Assembly: GCF_004118855.1 (NCBI RefSeq)
Contig: NZ_PDKF01000003.1
Span: 88,090 to 152,089, forward strand
DNA length: 64,000 nt
Direction: 5' to 3'
Source: Arcobacter sp. CECT 8983
Lineage (GTDB): Bacteria; Campylobacterota; Campylobacteria; Campylobacterales; Arcobacteraceae
The stretch's first letter is position 1. Each line of letters begins with the position of its first letter. The position numbers and the translations under genes are program-made. Positions 55,246-64,000 of the stretch are shown one piece after another. Under the pieces are notes generated by a model that saw only the letters and a list, made by a program, of their open reading frames with translations, searched no databases and had not been told where the DNA came from.

Positions 55246-55725
55246 TTAGAAGCCTCTAAGTGTTATACCTAAATAAATAGCTAGTAGTCCTAAAACTATA
55301 TTAAAAGGAATTAAGAAGCTAGCAATTGGCTGAAGTTTTTGTTTAGCAAGAGCGAAATCTGCTTTATCAAAAGCTTTTTGTGCTTGATTTCTTTTTATAT
55401 AAACTATTGTAAAAATCACAGTCATAATAACCCAAACAGCTTCTTTTACAATAACTATTGAATAAAGTTCTGTTCCTTTGAAACCTAAAGCAATAATCAT
55501 AATAATAGCAGTTGCTAATAAAATTATGATTGAAGGAATAACCATAGAGAAAAATTTTTTTAAATTCTCTAAAGTCCTTCCTAATTTAATTTTTGGTTCT
55601 TCTATATTTTGCATAGAGTAGTGAATTGCAAATCTAATTACAATCATTCCTCCTACCCATATCACAGCAGAAAGAACATGTAAAAAAACAATAGGTGCTG
55701 AAAAATTGTTAAACAAAGTTTCCAT
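55246..55725 (-). CDS. CopD-like four-helix membrane protein
   Basis: A 159-residue protein with four hydrophobic segments. 'IVFLHVLSAVIWVGGMIVIR' (about 12-31) carries the His-x6-Trp-x-Gly-Gly pattern of the CopD family, and a second charged helix pair ends in 'NIVLGLLAIYLGI'. Members are linked to copper transfer or heme binding; this stand-alone form is of unknown role. It lies between alaS and the NlpC gene with spacings of 1-3 bases. Confidence 0.65.
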   Translation of the reverse strand: METLFNNFSAPIVFLHVLSAVIWVGGMIVIRFAIHYSMQNIEEPKIKLGRTLENLKKFFSMVIPSIIILLATAIIMIIALGFKGTELYSIVIVKEAVWVIMTVIFTIVYIKRNQAQKAFDKADFALAKQKLQPIASFLIPFNIVLGLLAIYLGITLRGF

Positions 55726-55728
55726 TTT

Positions 55729-58305
55729 TTATAAGTTTTCCTTTGCAAAATTTAATGCAGCTTCTTTTGCTTCATTTATTTTTGATACATCTTTACCACC
55801 TGCTTGTGCGAAGTCTGGTCTTCCACCACCTCCACCGCCTACAATTGGTGCAACTGCTTTAATCCAGTCACCAGCTTTTATATTAGTATTTTTACTTCCT
55901 GCAACTAACATTACCTTTTCACCTTTTGCTTGAATTAGTAAGATAGCTACTTTTTCATTTCCATTTTTATAATCATCAACTAACTTTTTGATATCACCAT
56001 TTTCAACAATATCAACTACAACTTTTATATCATCAATTGTTTCTTCAGAAATAGGAGTTTGAATAGAGTTGTGAGCATCTTCTAGTTCTTTTTTTAGATC
56101 TTTAACTTGTTCTTTAAGTTTTTTAATACCTGCTATTGCATCATTGTTTTTAACTTCTGCTTGTACTTTATTCATTTCACTAATAATATTTTTTGTATAT
56201 CTAATTGCTGAAAGTCCACAAACAGCTTCTATTCTTCTAACTCCAGCACTAACTCCTGATTCTTTTGTAATATAAAAAGAACCAATGTCATGTGCATCTT
56301 TAACGTGAGTTCCCCCACAGAATTCTACAGATACATCTCCAAAGCTAACAACTCTTACTGTATCACCATATTTTTCACCAAACATAGCAATAGCACCTTT
56401 TTCTTTTGCTTGCTCAATTGGTAGTTCTTCAACTGTTCCTTCAAGTCCTCTTGCAATCATTGAGTTTACTAAATCTTCAACTTCTTCAATTTGTTCTTCT
56501 GTCATTGCTTTTGGGTATGTAAAGTCAAATCTTAATCTTGTAGCATCATTTAAAGAACCAGCTTGAGATACAGTTTCTCCAAGAACCATTTTTAAAGCAC
56601 TTTGAAGTAAGTGAGTAGCTGAGTGATGTTTTGCAACTTCTCCTCTATCTACAACTACTGCATCAACTTTTTCACCAATAGTTAAATTAGATTTTTCTAC
56701 TTTAACTTTTGAAAGGTTTAAACCATGGAATTTAGAAGTCTCCTCTACTATAGCAATATGTTCATTATCTTCTAATGCTCCAATATCACCATTTTGTCCA
56801 CCAGAGGTAGCATAGAAAGGAGTTTTGTCAAGCATAACCCAACCACTAGCTCCTTTTTGTAAAGATGAAACTTCTTTAAAGTTTTCATCTAAAATAGCTA
56901 CAATTGTACTTTTGTATGCAGTATTATCATATCCTACAAACTCATTTACTCCATATTTTTCAATAAGTGTTTTAAAATCTCCAGATGATTCAGCATCTCC
57001 ACTTCCCTTCCAAGAAGCTTTTGCTTTTGCTTTTTGTTCTGCCATTAATTCATCAAATTTTTCAACATCAACATCAAGATTTTTTTCTCTTAACATATCT
57101 TGTGTTAAATCTAATGGGAAACCTTTTTCATCATATAATTTAAATGCGATTTCACCAGAAAACATCTCTTTAGTATTTACTAACTCTTCATTAAATAGAG
57201 TCATACCTGATTCTATTGTTTTAAAGAATCTTTCTTCTTCTAAAGTTAATTGCTCTTTTACATAATCTTTTTGTTCAACAAGTTCTGAATAGTGAGAACC
57301 CATAATATCACATAAAGTATCATATAATTTTGCCATAAATGGTTTTCTAAATCCTAATAAATAACCATGTCTTACAGCTCTTCTCATAATTCTTCTATTT
57401 ACATAAGGTCTTCCTTCATTTCCAAAAAGAATTCCTTGAGATAGCATAAATGAGTTTGCTCTTAAGTGGTCAGCAATAACTCTAAACGAACCAATTGTTT
57501 CTTTATCTGTTTTCTTATTTGCTAACTCTTCTAATTTTTTAATTATAGGTTGGAAGTTTGAAGAATCAAAGTTATTATAAACACCTTCTTTTATTGCAAT
57601 AACTCTTTCAAGTCCCATACCTGTATCAATTGAAGGTTTAGGTAATTCACTTCTTGTGATAGTTCCATCTTCATTTTTAGTTTGTTCATATTGCATAAAT
57701 ACTAAATTCCAGATTTCTAAGAATCTATCACCTTCTCCACCTAAGTAATCTTCTTCTGTGTTGAAGTGTTCAGATCCTTGGTCATAGAAAATCTCAGAAC
57801 ATGGTCCACAAGGTCCAGTATCTCCCATTGACCAAAAGTTATCTTTATCTCCAAACCTTTTGATTCTTGATGAATCAATATGTTTAGACCAAATATCAAA
57901 GGCTTCATCATCACTATCATGAATAGTTACCCATAATTTATCTATAGGTAAAGCAAGGTTTTTTGTTACAAATTCCCATGCATAAGCAATTGCATCTTCT
58001 TTGAAATAGTCACCAAATGAGAAATTACCTAACATCTCAAAAAGTGTGTGATGACGTGCCGTGTAACCAACGTTTTCTAAGTCGTTGTGTTTTCCACCAG
58101 CTCTTACACATAGTTGACAAGAAGTTGCAGTTGGATTACTTGGTTTTGGTACTGCACCTGTAAAAATATCTTTAAATTGTACCATTCCAGCATTTGTAAA
58201 CATTAATGTTGGGTCATCTGGTACTAAAGGCATTGAAGAAACAACTTCATGTCCTTTGCTTTTAAAAAACTCTAAATACTCTTTTCTAATATCCATATAA
58301 TTCAT
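55729..58305 (-). CDS. alaS: Alanyl-tRNA synthetase
   Basis: An 858-residue class II synthetase. It has '[18 protein letters not shown]' at the N-terminus, '[18 protein letters not shown]' (motif 2 region), '[13 protein letters not shown]' and '[18 protein letters not shown]' in the editing domain with its zinc ligands, then a coiled coil and C-Ala domain. The length is normal. It leads a minus-strand group with the CopD-like and NlpC genes. Confidence 0.97.
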   Translation of the reverse strand: MNYMDIRKEYLEFFKSKGHEVVSSMPLVPDDPTLMFTNAGMVQFKDIFTGAVPKPSNPTATSCQLCVRAGGKHNDLENVGYTARHHTLFEMLGNFSFGDYFKEDAIAYAWEFVTKNLALPIDKLWVTIHDSDDEAFDIWSKHIDSSRIKRFGDKDNFWSMGDTGPCGPCSEIFYDQGSEHFNTEEDYLGGEGDRFLEIWNLVFMQYEQTKNEDGTITRSELPKPSIDTGMGLERVIAIKEGVYNNFDSSNFQPIIKKLEELANKKTDKETIGSFRVIADHLRANSFMLSQGILFGNEGRPYVNRRIMRRAVRHGYLLGFRKPFMAKLYDTLCDIMGSHYSELVEQKDYVKEQLTLEEERFFKTIESGMTLFNEELVNTKEMFSGEIAFKLYDEKGFPLDLTQDMLREKNLDVDVEKFDELMAEQKAKAKASWKGSGDAESSGDFKTLIEKYGVNEFVGYDNTAYKSTIVAILDENFKEVSSLQKGASGWVMLDKTPFYATSGGQNGDIGALEDNEHIAIVEETSKFHGLNLSKVKVEKSNLTIGEKVDAVVVDRGEVAKHHSATHLLQSALKMVLGETVSQAGSLNDATRLRFDFTYPKAMTEEQIEEVEDLVNSMIARGLEGTVEELPIEQAKEKGAIAMFGEKYGDTVRVVSFGDVSVEFCGGTHVKDAHDIGSFYITKESGVSAGVRRIEAVCGLSAIRYTKNIISEMNKVQAEVKNNDAIAGIKKLKEQVKDLKKELEDAHNSIQTPISEETIDDIKVVVDIVENGDIKKLVDDYKNGNEKVAILLIQAKGEKVMLVAGSKNTNIKAGDWIKAVAPIVGGGGGGRPDFAQAGGKDVSKINEAKEAALNFAKENL

Positions 58306-58374
58306 CCATAATAAATTTAGGTTTTATTCTAACGTAAAGTTTATTTAGCCAAGTTTATTTAAAGTTTTTGACTG

Positions 58375-58380
58375 TATAAT
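58375..58380 (+). promoter_or_regulatory. -10 element of trxA
   Basis: A perfect TATAAT 31 bases ahead of the trxA ATG, in the divergent spacer with alaS. No clear -35. Confidence 0.5.
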
Positions 58381-58411
58381 TTATTAATATTAAGACTAAA
58401 AAGGAATTAAA

Positions 58412-58729
58412 ATGGGTAAGTATATAGATTTAACTCCAGAGAATTTTGAGTCAACTGTTAATTCAGGTGTTTCATTAGTTGATTTTTGGGCTCCATGGTG
58501 TGGACCTTGTAGAATGATTGCTCCAGTAATTGAAGAATTAGCAGAAGAGTTTGAGGGTAAAGCAAATATTTGTAAAGTAAATACTGACGAACAACAAGAT
58601 TTAGCTGTAAAATATGGTATTAGATCTATTCCAACAATTATTTTTATGAAAGATGGAGAGGTTGTTGATCAAATGGTTGGAGCTACTTCAAAACAAGCTT
58701 TATCAGAAAAAATTAATTCTTTAGTATAA
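58412..58729 (+). CDS. trxA: Thioredoxin
   Basis: A 105-residue cytoplasmic disulfide reductase with the active site Cys30-Gly-Pro-Cys33 in 'FWAPWCGPCRM' and the cis-Pro in 'GIRSIPTIIF'. AAGGA lies ahead of the ATG. Its stop codon forms part of the hairpin at 58727. Confidence 0.97.
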   Translation: MGKYIDLTPENFESTVNSGVSLVDFWAPWCGPCRMIAPVIEELAEEFEGKANICKVNTDEQQDLAVKYGIRSIPTIIFMKDGEVVDQMVGATSKQALSEKINSLV

Positions 58730-58761
58730 GAAATCTAAAGCTTATAGCTTTAGATTTCTTA
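58727..58761. terminator. 15-bp perfect hairpin at the trxA stop, bidirectional
   Basis: TAAGAAATCTAAAGC and its exact complement surround a TTATA loop. The first three bases are the trxA stop codon, and the far arm ends at the stop of the minus-strand gene. There is no long T-run, but length and position support shared termination. Confidence 0.65.
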
Positions 58762-59376
58762 TATATAGTTTATTGTTTTACTTTTTACTTCAAGTAAGTG
58801 AAGTAATTTATTGCCATTATAATAATTAAATAAAAATGATCCAATCTTTCCCTTTTCATCTAAATAATAATTGTATTCTATTACTTCATGAATATTATTA
58901 TTTGAAGTGAAATATGTATTTTCGATTTTTAGACAAAGTTTTTCTTTTTCTTTAAAAAACTTCCAATTACTTTTGATTTTATTTCCCTTATTAGAATAAA
59001 GAGTGGGTAAAACTCCTTTATCTCCTATTCCTAAGTTTTTAAATGAAGCATTGTAGTCTTGATTTTTTATAGAAAATTCTTCATCGCTTGAGTCCTTGTA
59101 TTTTATCCTAATACCATTTTTATCATACCATTGATATTCTATTTCCTTTAAGTTCCCATTTTCATAGTCTTTATCTTCTACTTTGACTCCTGAAGAGTTT
59201 CTTTCAATAACTCTTGTTTCATTAATCCATGAGTTTTTAAAATTGGCAGGAACAACTAAAATTTCTGCTTCAAAGTTAAAACTTTGAGTAAAGATATTAC
59301 TTAAATCGTAATCTTTTGCCAAAAGATTTTTTGATAATAGTAATAATAAATATAAGAATAAAAACTTTGTTTTCAT
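58759..59376 (-). CDS. Secreted protein of unknown function
   Basis: A 205-residue protein with a signal peptide ('FLFLYLLLLLSKNLLA') and a mature beta-rich body with repeated short motifs of the type 'GVKVEDKDYENGNLKEIEYQWYD' seen in segments ('YNYYLDEKGKIGSFLFNYYNG'). The predicted location is periplasmic or outer surface. I do not recognise the family. It is convergent with trxA. Confidence 0.6.
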   Translation of the reverse strand: MKTKFLFLYLLLLLSKNLLAKDYDLSNIFTQSFNFEAEILVVPANFKNSWINETRVIERNSSGVKVEDKDYENGNLKEIEYQWYDKNGIRIKYKDSSDEEFSIKNQDYNASFKNLGIGDKGVLPTLYSNKGNKIKSNWKFFKEKEKLCLKIENTYFTSNNNIHEVIEYNYYLDEKGKIGSFLFNYYNGNKLLHLLEVKSKTINYI

Positions 59377-59477
59377 TATATCTCCTTAAAAAATTTAGAC
59401 ATTATAAAATAATTTTTCTTAATATTTATTATTTTTTATGAAATAGCCAAGGATAATTTTTTTATTTAATTTTCTGA

Positions 59478-59548
59478 ATGTCATATTAATGCCACACACT
59501 TAATTTAAAATTTCAGTATAAATAAAGAAAAGACAAAGGATATGACAT
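59478..59548 (+). promoter_or_regulatory. 9-bp inverted repeat enclosing the leader and start of the DASS gene
   Basis: ATGTCATAT (59478-59486) is the exact complement of ATATGACAT (59540-59548), which includes the first two bases of the ATG at 59547 and directly follows AAAGG. If both arms are transcribed, pairing would hide the start codon. This could be chance. Confidence 0.3.
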
Positions 59549-60953
59549 GAGCAATAATCTAAAATTTGCAATACCAATTTTGGTAGCAGTATTTGTAGCG
59601 CTTCTTCCTACACCTGAAGGTTTAGCTGTTAACGCACACTATTTCTTCGCTGTATTTTTAGGAGTAATTGTTGGTTTAATTTTAGAACCTATTCCACCTG
59701 CATTAATTGGTTTAGTAGGTGTGGCATTTTGTGCAACTTTTGGTCTCGTTGGAGAGAGTGCAAAAGAAGCAAGAAACTGGGCATTAAGTGGTTTTTCTAA
59801 TGGTGTTATTTGGTTAATCTTTGCAGCATTTATGTTTGCATTAGGGTACAAAAAATCAGGACTTGGAAAAAGAATTGCCTTGTTGTTAGTTAAAAAACTA
59901 GGAAAAACTTCTTTAGGTTTAGGTTACGCAGTAGCAATTGCAGATGGAATTTTAGCGCCATTTATGCCTTCAAATACAGCAAGAAGTGCAGGTACTATTT
60001 TCCCTATTGCTATTAATATTCCACAAATGTTTAATTCATTACCTGATAATGAACCAAGAAAAATCGGTTCTTATATCTCTTGGGTTGCAATTGCAGCTAC
60101 TTGTGTGACAAGTTCTATGTTTTTAACAGCACTTGCACCAAACTTACTTGCAGTTTCTTTAGTTGAAAAAAATGCAGGTGTTATTATTGATTGGGGTACT
60201 TGGTTCTCAACTTTAGCAATTATTATGGTTCCTCTATTTTTAGCAGTACCATATTTAGCTTATTTAGTTTACCCACCAGAACAAAAATATTCACCTGAAG
60301 CTCCAAAATGGGCAGCAGAAGAGTTGAAAAAAATGGGTTCAATTACAAAAAATGAGATTCTAATGTTAGGTCTTGGAGTACTTGCTTTAGTGATGTGGAT
60401 TTTTGGTAAAGAAATTGGAGTTAATAGTACAACAGCAGCCATTGCAGTATTATGCCTTCTTGTTCTATCAAATGTAATCACTTGGGAAGATGTAATTACA
60501 AACAAAGGTGCTATTAATGTATTAATTTGGTTTTCAACTTTAGTTGCAATGGCAGCAGGGCTTAAAAAAGTTGGATATTTAAAATGGGCATCAGGACTTA
60601 TTTCAAGTTGGTTAGTTGGACTAGATCCAACAATGATTGTAATAGTGTTAATGGTACTATTTTTCCTTTTCCACTATTTATTTGCAAGTGTTACTGCGCA
60701 CGTTGTAGCTTTATTACCATTATTCTTAGGAATTGGTATGAACTTGCTTCCAGCAGACATGATGCAGCCATTAGCTATGCTATTAGTGGGTTCTTTAGGG
60801 TTAATGGGTATTATTACACCATTTGCAACTGGACCTTCACCTATATGGTATGGAGCTGGGTATATTTCTCAAGCTACTTGGTGGAAATTAGGTGCAATCT
60901 TTGGAGCACTATTCTTAACAGCATTGGTATTATTAGGTTTTGTTATCCTTTAA
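59547..60953 (+). CDS. SLC13/DASS anion transporter (dicarboxylate type)
   Basis: A 468-residue inner-membrane carrier with about 12-13 helices. 'FMPSNTARSAGTIFPIA' contains the SNT motif of the CitT/TtdT branch, and 'GIITPFATGPSPIWYGAGYI' is the matching second motif. It is likely to move succinate, tartrate, citrate or another di- or tricarboxylate. The two-component system downstream and a fumarase/tartrate dehydratase subunit beyond it suggest C4-dicarboxylates. AAAGG lies ahead of the ATG. Confidence 0.87.
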   Translation: MSNNLKFAIPILVAVFVALLPTPEGLAVNAHYFFAVFLGVIVGLILEPIPPALIGLVGVAFCATFGLVGESAKEARNWALSGFSNGVIWLIFAAFMFALGYKKSGLGKRIALLLVKKLGKTSLGLGYAVAIADGILAPFMPSNTARSAGTIFPIAINIPQMFNSLPDNEPRKIGSYISWVAIAATCVTSSMFLTALAPNLLAVSLVEKNAGVIIDWGTWFSTLAIIMVPLFLAVPYLAYLVYPPEQKYSPEAPKWAAEELKKMGSITKNEILMLGLGVLALVMWIFGKEIGVNSTTAAIAVLCLLVLSNVITWEDVITNKGAINVLIWFSTLVAMAAGLKKVGYLKWASGLISSWLVGLDPTMIVIVLMVLFFLFHYLFASVTAHVVALLPLFLGIGMNLLPADMMQPLAMLLVGSLGLMGIITPFATGPSPIWYGAGYISQATWWKLGAIFGALFLTALVLLGFVIL

Positions 60954-60973
60954 GTTTTAAAGGAATAAAGAAG

Positions 60974-60998
60974 TGGTGCAATTTTTTGCACCATTTTT
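60974..60998 (+). terminator. Rho-independent terminator after the DASS gene
   Basis: TGGTGCAA and TTGCACCA form a perfect 8-bp stem with a TTTT loop, followed by TTTTT. It separates the transporter from the sensor kinase gene. Confidence 0.8.
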
Positions 60999-61011
60999 AT
61001 TTAAACTTTAA

Positions 61012-61017
61012 TATAAT
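61012..61017 (+). promoter_or_regulatory. -10 element immediately before the sensor kinase ATG
   Basis: A perfect TATAAT ending 7 bases before the A of the ATG at 61024. Transcription would start at or next to the start codon, giving a leaderless or nearly leaderless mRNA. No Shine-Dalgarno is visible, which fits. Confidence 0.5.
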
Positions 61018-61023
61018 AGATTC

Positions 61024-63204
61024 ATGAAGAAGTATTTTTTATTTTTTATTTTCCAAACTTTTCTTTTTGCAAATAGTTCAGTTCTAATTATCAACTCTTA
61101 TCACAAGGGCTATGAATTTAGTGATAGCATCATTAATGGAATTGAAAAAACCTTTTATCCCCATTCTAATATTGATGTAAATGTTTTATATATGGACTCA
61201 AAAAGGGTTTCTTCAAAAGAGTATTATAATAATTTAGAAAAATTATATAAAGTCCAACTAAAAAATAGAAAATATGATCTTATCATTGCAGTAGATAGAT
61301 TTGCTTATGATTTTGTTTTAGATATATATTCAAGTTTTTTTACAAATGAACCAATTTTAACTGTTGGTATTGAAAACTTTTCTCCTGAAAAAGCAGCAAG
61401 ATATGGCGTTGCTAATAGGGTTTCTGCCTTAATTGAAAAAAGAGATTTAAAAGGCAATGTTGATATTATAAGAACAATTTTTCCTATAATGAAAAAACTT
61501 TATATTATCAATGATATTAGTTTAAATGCAACCCATACTGAACCTCTTATCTATGATTTAATAGAAAAATTTGATGGAATTTTTGAGTTAGTTTATTTAA
61601 AAGAAGATAATCTTGAAAAACTAAAAGAAAAATTCTCAAAAAAAGAGGAGTTTAGTGCAGCTCTTTTTATCAGGTTTTATAAAAACAAAAATGGAGAACT
61701 AAACAAAAATCAAGAGATAGCAAAGTTTATAAAAAATGCCAAAATACCAATATTTGTTACTGACTCTTTGTTTATAAAAAAAGGTGCAACTGGTGGAAAA
61801 GTTGTAGATTTATTTAGGTTTGGTAAAACTTCTGGAATAATGGCTTTAGGAATATTAAATGGAACCAAACCTAGAGTTGAAATATATGATGATTTAAACT
61901 ATATCTTTGACTCAACTAAATTAAGTGAATTTACTCTTCCTGTTGATGCTTTAAAAGTTCCTGTTGAACTGGTAAACAAAAGAAAAACTTTTTATGATAG
62001 ACATACTGGGTTTATTAATTTTGTATTTACAACTTCACCTTTTTTACTATTTTTGATTATTGGACTTTTTCATAATATTTATATGAGAAAACAAGTAGAA
62101 AAAGATTTAAGAAGAAGAATAGAATTTGATGAAACCTTATTGAATGCAATAGAAAGTCCAATTTTCTGGCAAGATTCAAATGGAGTTATTGTTGACTCTA
62201 ATACAACATTTTGTAAGCTTTTAAATATAGATTGTAGTGAGCTTTATGGAAAGAAGCTTACTGATTTTATAGATAATGCAAATGTAAAAGAAGTTTTAAA
62301 AGTTTTAGAAAAATATAAACAAAATGAAAAAGAGAATTATGAATTCTCTTATGTAAATGAAAATAAAAGAAAAATCATATACCTTGTAAAAAAAGAGAAC
62401 TTTTATGATGAAAAAAGTAAATCAGAAGGTTCAGTTACAATATTTACAGATATTACAAAAGAAAAAGAGATAGCTTTAGAAAAACAAAAAAACAGACAAT
62501 TTGTTATTCAACAAAGTAAGTTAGCGGAAATAGGTGAGATTTTTTCATCAATCGCTCATCAGTGGAAGTCACCTTTAGTAGAGATTACAGCAATTGCACA
62601 AGAATTATTTTATACTAAAAGTTGCAAAGATGAAAAAGAAGATGATAGTTTTGTTAAAGATATTATGAATCAAGTTACTTATATGACTGATACTATAAAT
62701 GATTTTCAAAATTTTATTATGCCATCAAATAAAAAAGTACTTTTTAATATAGAAGATGCAATAAAATCAATGCTTCTTATAGTACATCATAATATGAAAT
62801 ATAATAGTATAAAAATCTCAATCGAAATAGAGAATAATACAAATTTAAAAGTTTTTGGATATAAAAATGAATTTATGCAATCTTTTTTAAATATAGTAAA
62901 TAATGCTAAAGATGCACTTTTGAGTCAAGATTATAAAAACAGAAAAATAGATATAAAACTGCATAATGAAGCAAAAGAGTTAATAATCACTATTCAGGAT
63001 AATGCAGGAGGAATTTCAGAGAAAAATTTAGAGAATATCTTTGAACCATATTTCACTACAAAAGAAGAAGGTCATGGAATAGGGCTTTATATGAGTAAGG
63101 TGATTATTGAAGATAAAATGAATGGAAAAATCTCTGTTAAAAATAAAGATAATGGGGCATTATTTACAATAAGGTTAAGGCAAGATGAAAATTTTAATTC
63201 TTGA
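61024..63204 (+). CDS. Sensor histidine kinase with periplasmic ABC-substrate-binding-like domain and PAS
   Basis: A 726-residue protein. Signal/anchor 1-16; a periplasmic domain about 18-325 ('VLIINSYHKGYEFSDSIING', 'YDLIIAVDRFAYDFVL') of the ABC-transporter substrate-binding (TrpX/BMP-like) type. One membrane helix lies at about 333-353, a PAS domain at about 368-480, and the H-box has His512 ('SIAHQWKSPLVE', Lys replacing the more usual Arg). The HATPase has 'NIVNNAKDALL', 'DNAGGI' and 'GHGIGLYMS'. It overlaps the response regulator by 20 bases. It probably senses the substrate of the transporter upstream. Confidence 0.88.
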   Translation: MKKYFLFFIFQTFLFANSSVLIINSYHKGYEFSDSIINGIEKTFYPHSNIDVNVLYMDSKRVSSKEYYNNLEKLYKVQLKNRKYDLIIAVDRFAYDFVLDIYSSFFTNEPILTVGIENFSPEKAARYGVANRVSALIEKRDLKGNVDIIRTIFPIMKKLYIINDISLNATHTEPLIYDLIEKFDGIFELVYLKEDNLEKLKEKFSKKEEFSAALFIRFYKNKNGELNKNQEIAKFIKNAKIPIFVTDSLFIKKGATGGKVVDLFRFGKTSGIMALGILNGTKPRVEIYDDLNYIFDSTKLSEFTLPVDALKVPVELVNKRKTFYDRHTGFINFVFTTSPFLLFLIIGLFHNIYMRKQVEKDLRRRIEFDETLLNAIESPIFWQDSNGVIVDSNTTFCKLLNIDCSELYGKKLTDFIDNANVKEVLKVLEKYKQNEKENYEFSYVNENKRKIIYLVKKENFYDEKSKSEGSVTIFTDITKEKEIALEKQKNRQFVIQQSKLAEIGEIFSSIAHQWKSPLVEITAIAQELFYTKSCKDEKEDDSFVKDIMNQVTYMTDTINDFQNFIMPSNKKVLFNIEDAIKSMLLIVHHNMKYNSIKISIEIENNTNLKVFGYKNEFMQSFLNIVNNAKDALLSQDYKNRKIDIKLHNEAKELIITIQDNAGGISEKNLENIFEPYFTTKEEGHGIGLYMSKVIIEDKMNGKISVKNKDNGALFTIRLRQDENFNS

Positions 63205-63841
63205 AGATAATATGAGTTTATCAAATGTAATGAAACACACGTTAACCAAAGAAGGTTTTATTGTTGATTGTTTTTTTGATGGGGAAGAAGCTTTGGAAGC
63301 TTTAGAAAATGGATATGCCTGTTTTATTTTAGATATAAATGTACCTAATTTAGATGGGATATCTATTTTAGAAGCAATAAGAATGAATCATAAAGATGTA
63401 CCAACAATAATTATTAGTTCAAATCATGATTTAGAGAAAATACAACAATCATATGAAACAGGTTGTGATGATTATCTTAAAAAACCTTTTTATATTTTTG
63501 AACTTGTTCAAAAAGTGAAAAAGTATTGTAGTCCTGAGGGGAAATATTTAGTATTTGATGAAGAGTATAAATACGATTTTCAAAACAATATTTTATACCA
63601 AAACCAAACAGAAATAGAGTTAACAAAAAAAGAGATTTTATTTTTAGAACTATTTGTTAAAAACTTACATCATCTTGCAACATATAATGAAATAGAAGAG
63701 TATGTATGGGAAGGTGAAGAGACAACTTTGGTAAATATAAGAGCGATGATAAAAAGATTAAGAAAAAAACTTCCTGAAAATGGAATTGTGATTGTAAAAG
63801 GTTTAGGTTATTCTTTAAATAAAAATGTGAAGATTGTTTAA
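63185..63841 (+). CDS. OmpR-family response regulator
   Basis: A 218-residue protein. The receiver has acidic Glu7-Asp8, phospho-acceptor Asp50 ('CFILDINVPNLDG') and Lys100 ('YLKKPF'). The C-terminal winged helix ('LTKKEILFLELFVKN', 'NIRAMIKRLRKKL', 'IVKGLGYSL') binds DNA. It is translationally coupled to the kinase (20-base overlap). The likely targets are the DASS transporter and the dicarboxylate genes nearby. Confidence 0.93.
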   Translation: MKILILEDNMSLSNVMKHTLTKEGFIVDCFFDGEEALEALENGYACFILDINVPNLDGISILEAIRMNHKDVPTIIISSNHDLEKIQQSYETGCDDYLKKPFYIFELVQKVKKYCSPEGKYLVFDEEYKYDFQNNILYQNQTEIELTKKEILFLELFVKNLHHLATYNEIEEYVWEGEETTLVNIRAMIKRLRKKLPENGIVIVKGLGYSLNKNVKIV

Positions 63842-63856
63842 CCTTCACATTCTCTT

Positions 63857-64000
63857 TTAAATAGCTCTCCACTTAGCAGGGCCAGTAGTATGAATAGAAG
63901 TACCTTCTGTATCAACTGCAACAGTAACAGGCATATCTTTTACTTCAAACTCATAGATAGCTTCCATTCCCATCTCTTCAAATGCTAATACTTTTGCATC
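63857..64000 (-). CDS. Class I fumarate hydratase / tartrate dehydratase beta subunit, 3' end only
   Basis: The last 47 codons on the minus strand before a TAA stop at 63857-63859; the rest is outside the window. The sequence includes 'LAFEEMGMEAIYEFEVKDM' and 'HTTGPAKWRAI', the C-terminus of the iron-sulfur class I fumarase beta (FumB-terminal/TtdB) family. The convergent placement next to a dicarboxylate-type transporter and sensor supports a role in fumarate or tartrate metabolism. Confidence 0.8.
   Translation of the reverse strand, partial: DAKVLAFEEMGMEAIYEFEVKDMPVTVAVDTEGTSIHTTGPAKWRAI

Noticed and set aside
60584..61027. Plus-strand open frame of 147 codons inside the DASS gene end
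   Set aside because: It is out of frame within a strongly conserved transporter and runs through the terminator hairpin at 60974. Its composition is atypical, with many Cys and Tyr.

Overview
The window is AT-rich, densely coded DNA from a member of the Campylobacterota, most like Arcobacter or a close relative. Support for this: menaquinone synthesis by the futalosine route (mqnE); a ctpA-purC-purS-purQ-SH3 protein-plsC-crcB string and a nadD/gapA-pgk-tpiA-fabI string in the order I recall from Campylobacter jejuni; a mod operon with a small extra Mop protein; and many sensor kinases with an 'AHQW' type H-box. I saw no tRNA, rRNA, CRISPR array, insertion sequence or phage gene. No gene-free stretch exceeds about 200 bases.

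Layout. 1-5 kb: the end of a PilN/PilO-like gene and three signalling proteins (a receiver-kinase, a membrane hybrid kinase, and a receiver-PAS-coiled-coil protein). 5-10 kb (minus strand): mqnE, a beta carbonic anhydrase, bioF and a Kef-type antiporter, with a probable small RNA gene on the plus strand between bioF and the antiporter. 10-14 kb: two membrane proteins, then pfkA and an fbp homologue whose metal site looks lost. 14-17.6 kb: the molybdate operon modE-modA-mop-modB-modC behind two ModE-type operators. 17.6-26.6 kb: a mixed block with a DUF2237 protein, a PLD-helicase, a histidine kinase, a deoxyribosyltransferase/MazG pair, truD, and a YfgM/BamB-like pair. 26.7-32 kb: ctpA, purine genes, plsC and crcB. 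32-35 kb: a Fur-boxed AraC regulator and TonB-dependent siderophore receptor.

35.3-48.6 kb is core metabolism: tatA, argS, rsfS, nadD, gapA, pgk, tpiA, fabI, lysA, pheA, hisC, dxs, a tautomerase and maf. 48.7-51.5 kb holds a TPR/beta-barrel outer-membrane protein overlapping a FecR-domain protein that ends in a TbpB-like barrel, which looks like a type XI (Slam-type) secretion unit with its cargo. 51.6-59.4 kb: panE, two transporters, an NlpC/P60 lipoprotein, a CopD-like protein, alaS, trxA and an unknown secreted protein. 59.5-64 kb: an SLC13/DASS anion transporter, a two-component system whose kinase has a periplasmic ligand-binding domain, and the end of a class I fumarase/tartrate dehydratase beta subunit. 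Together these suggest a C4-dicarboxylate uptake and sensing locus.

The most interesting items are the FecR-TbpB/Slam-like pair, the candidate small RNA at about 8.49 kb with an anti-Shine-Dalgarno loop, the fbp homologue without its metal motif beside pfkA, and the palindromic element at about 42.2 kb. Where start codons were ambiguous I moved them to the position best supported by a Shine-Dalgarno sequence, and each entry says so.
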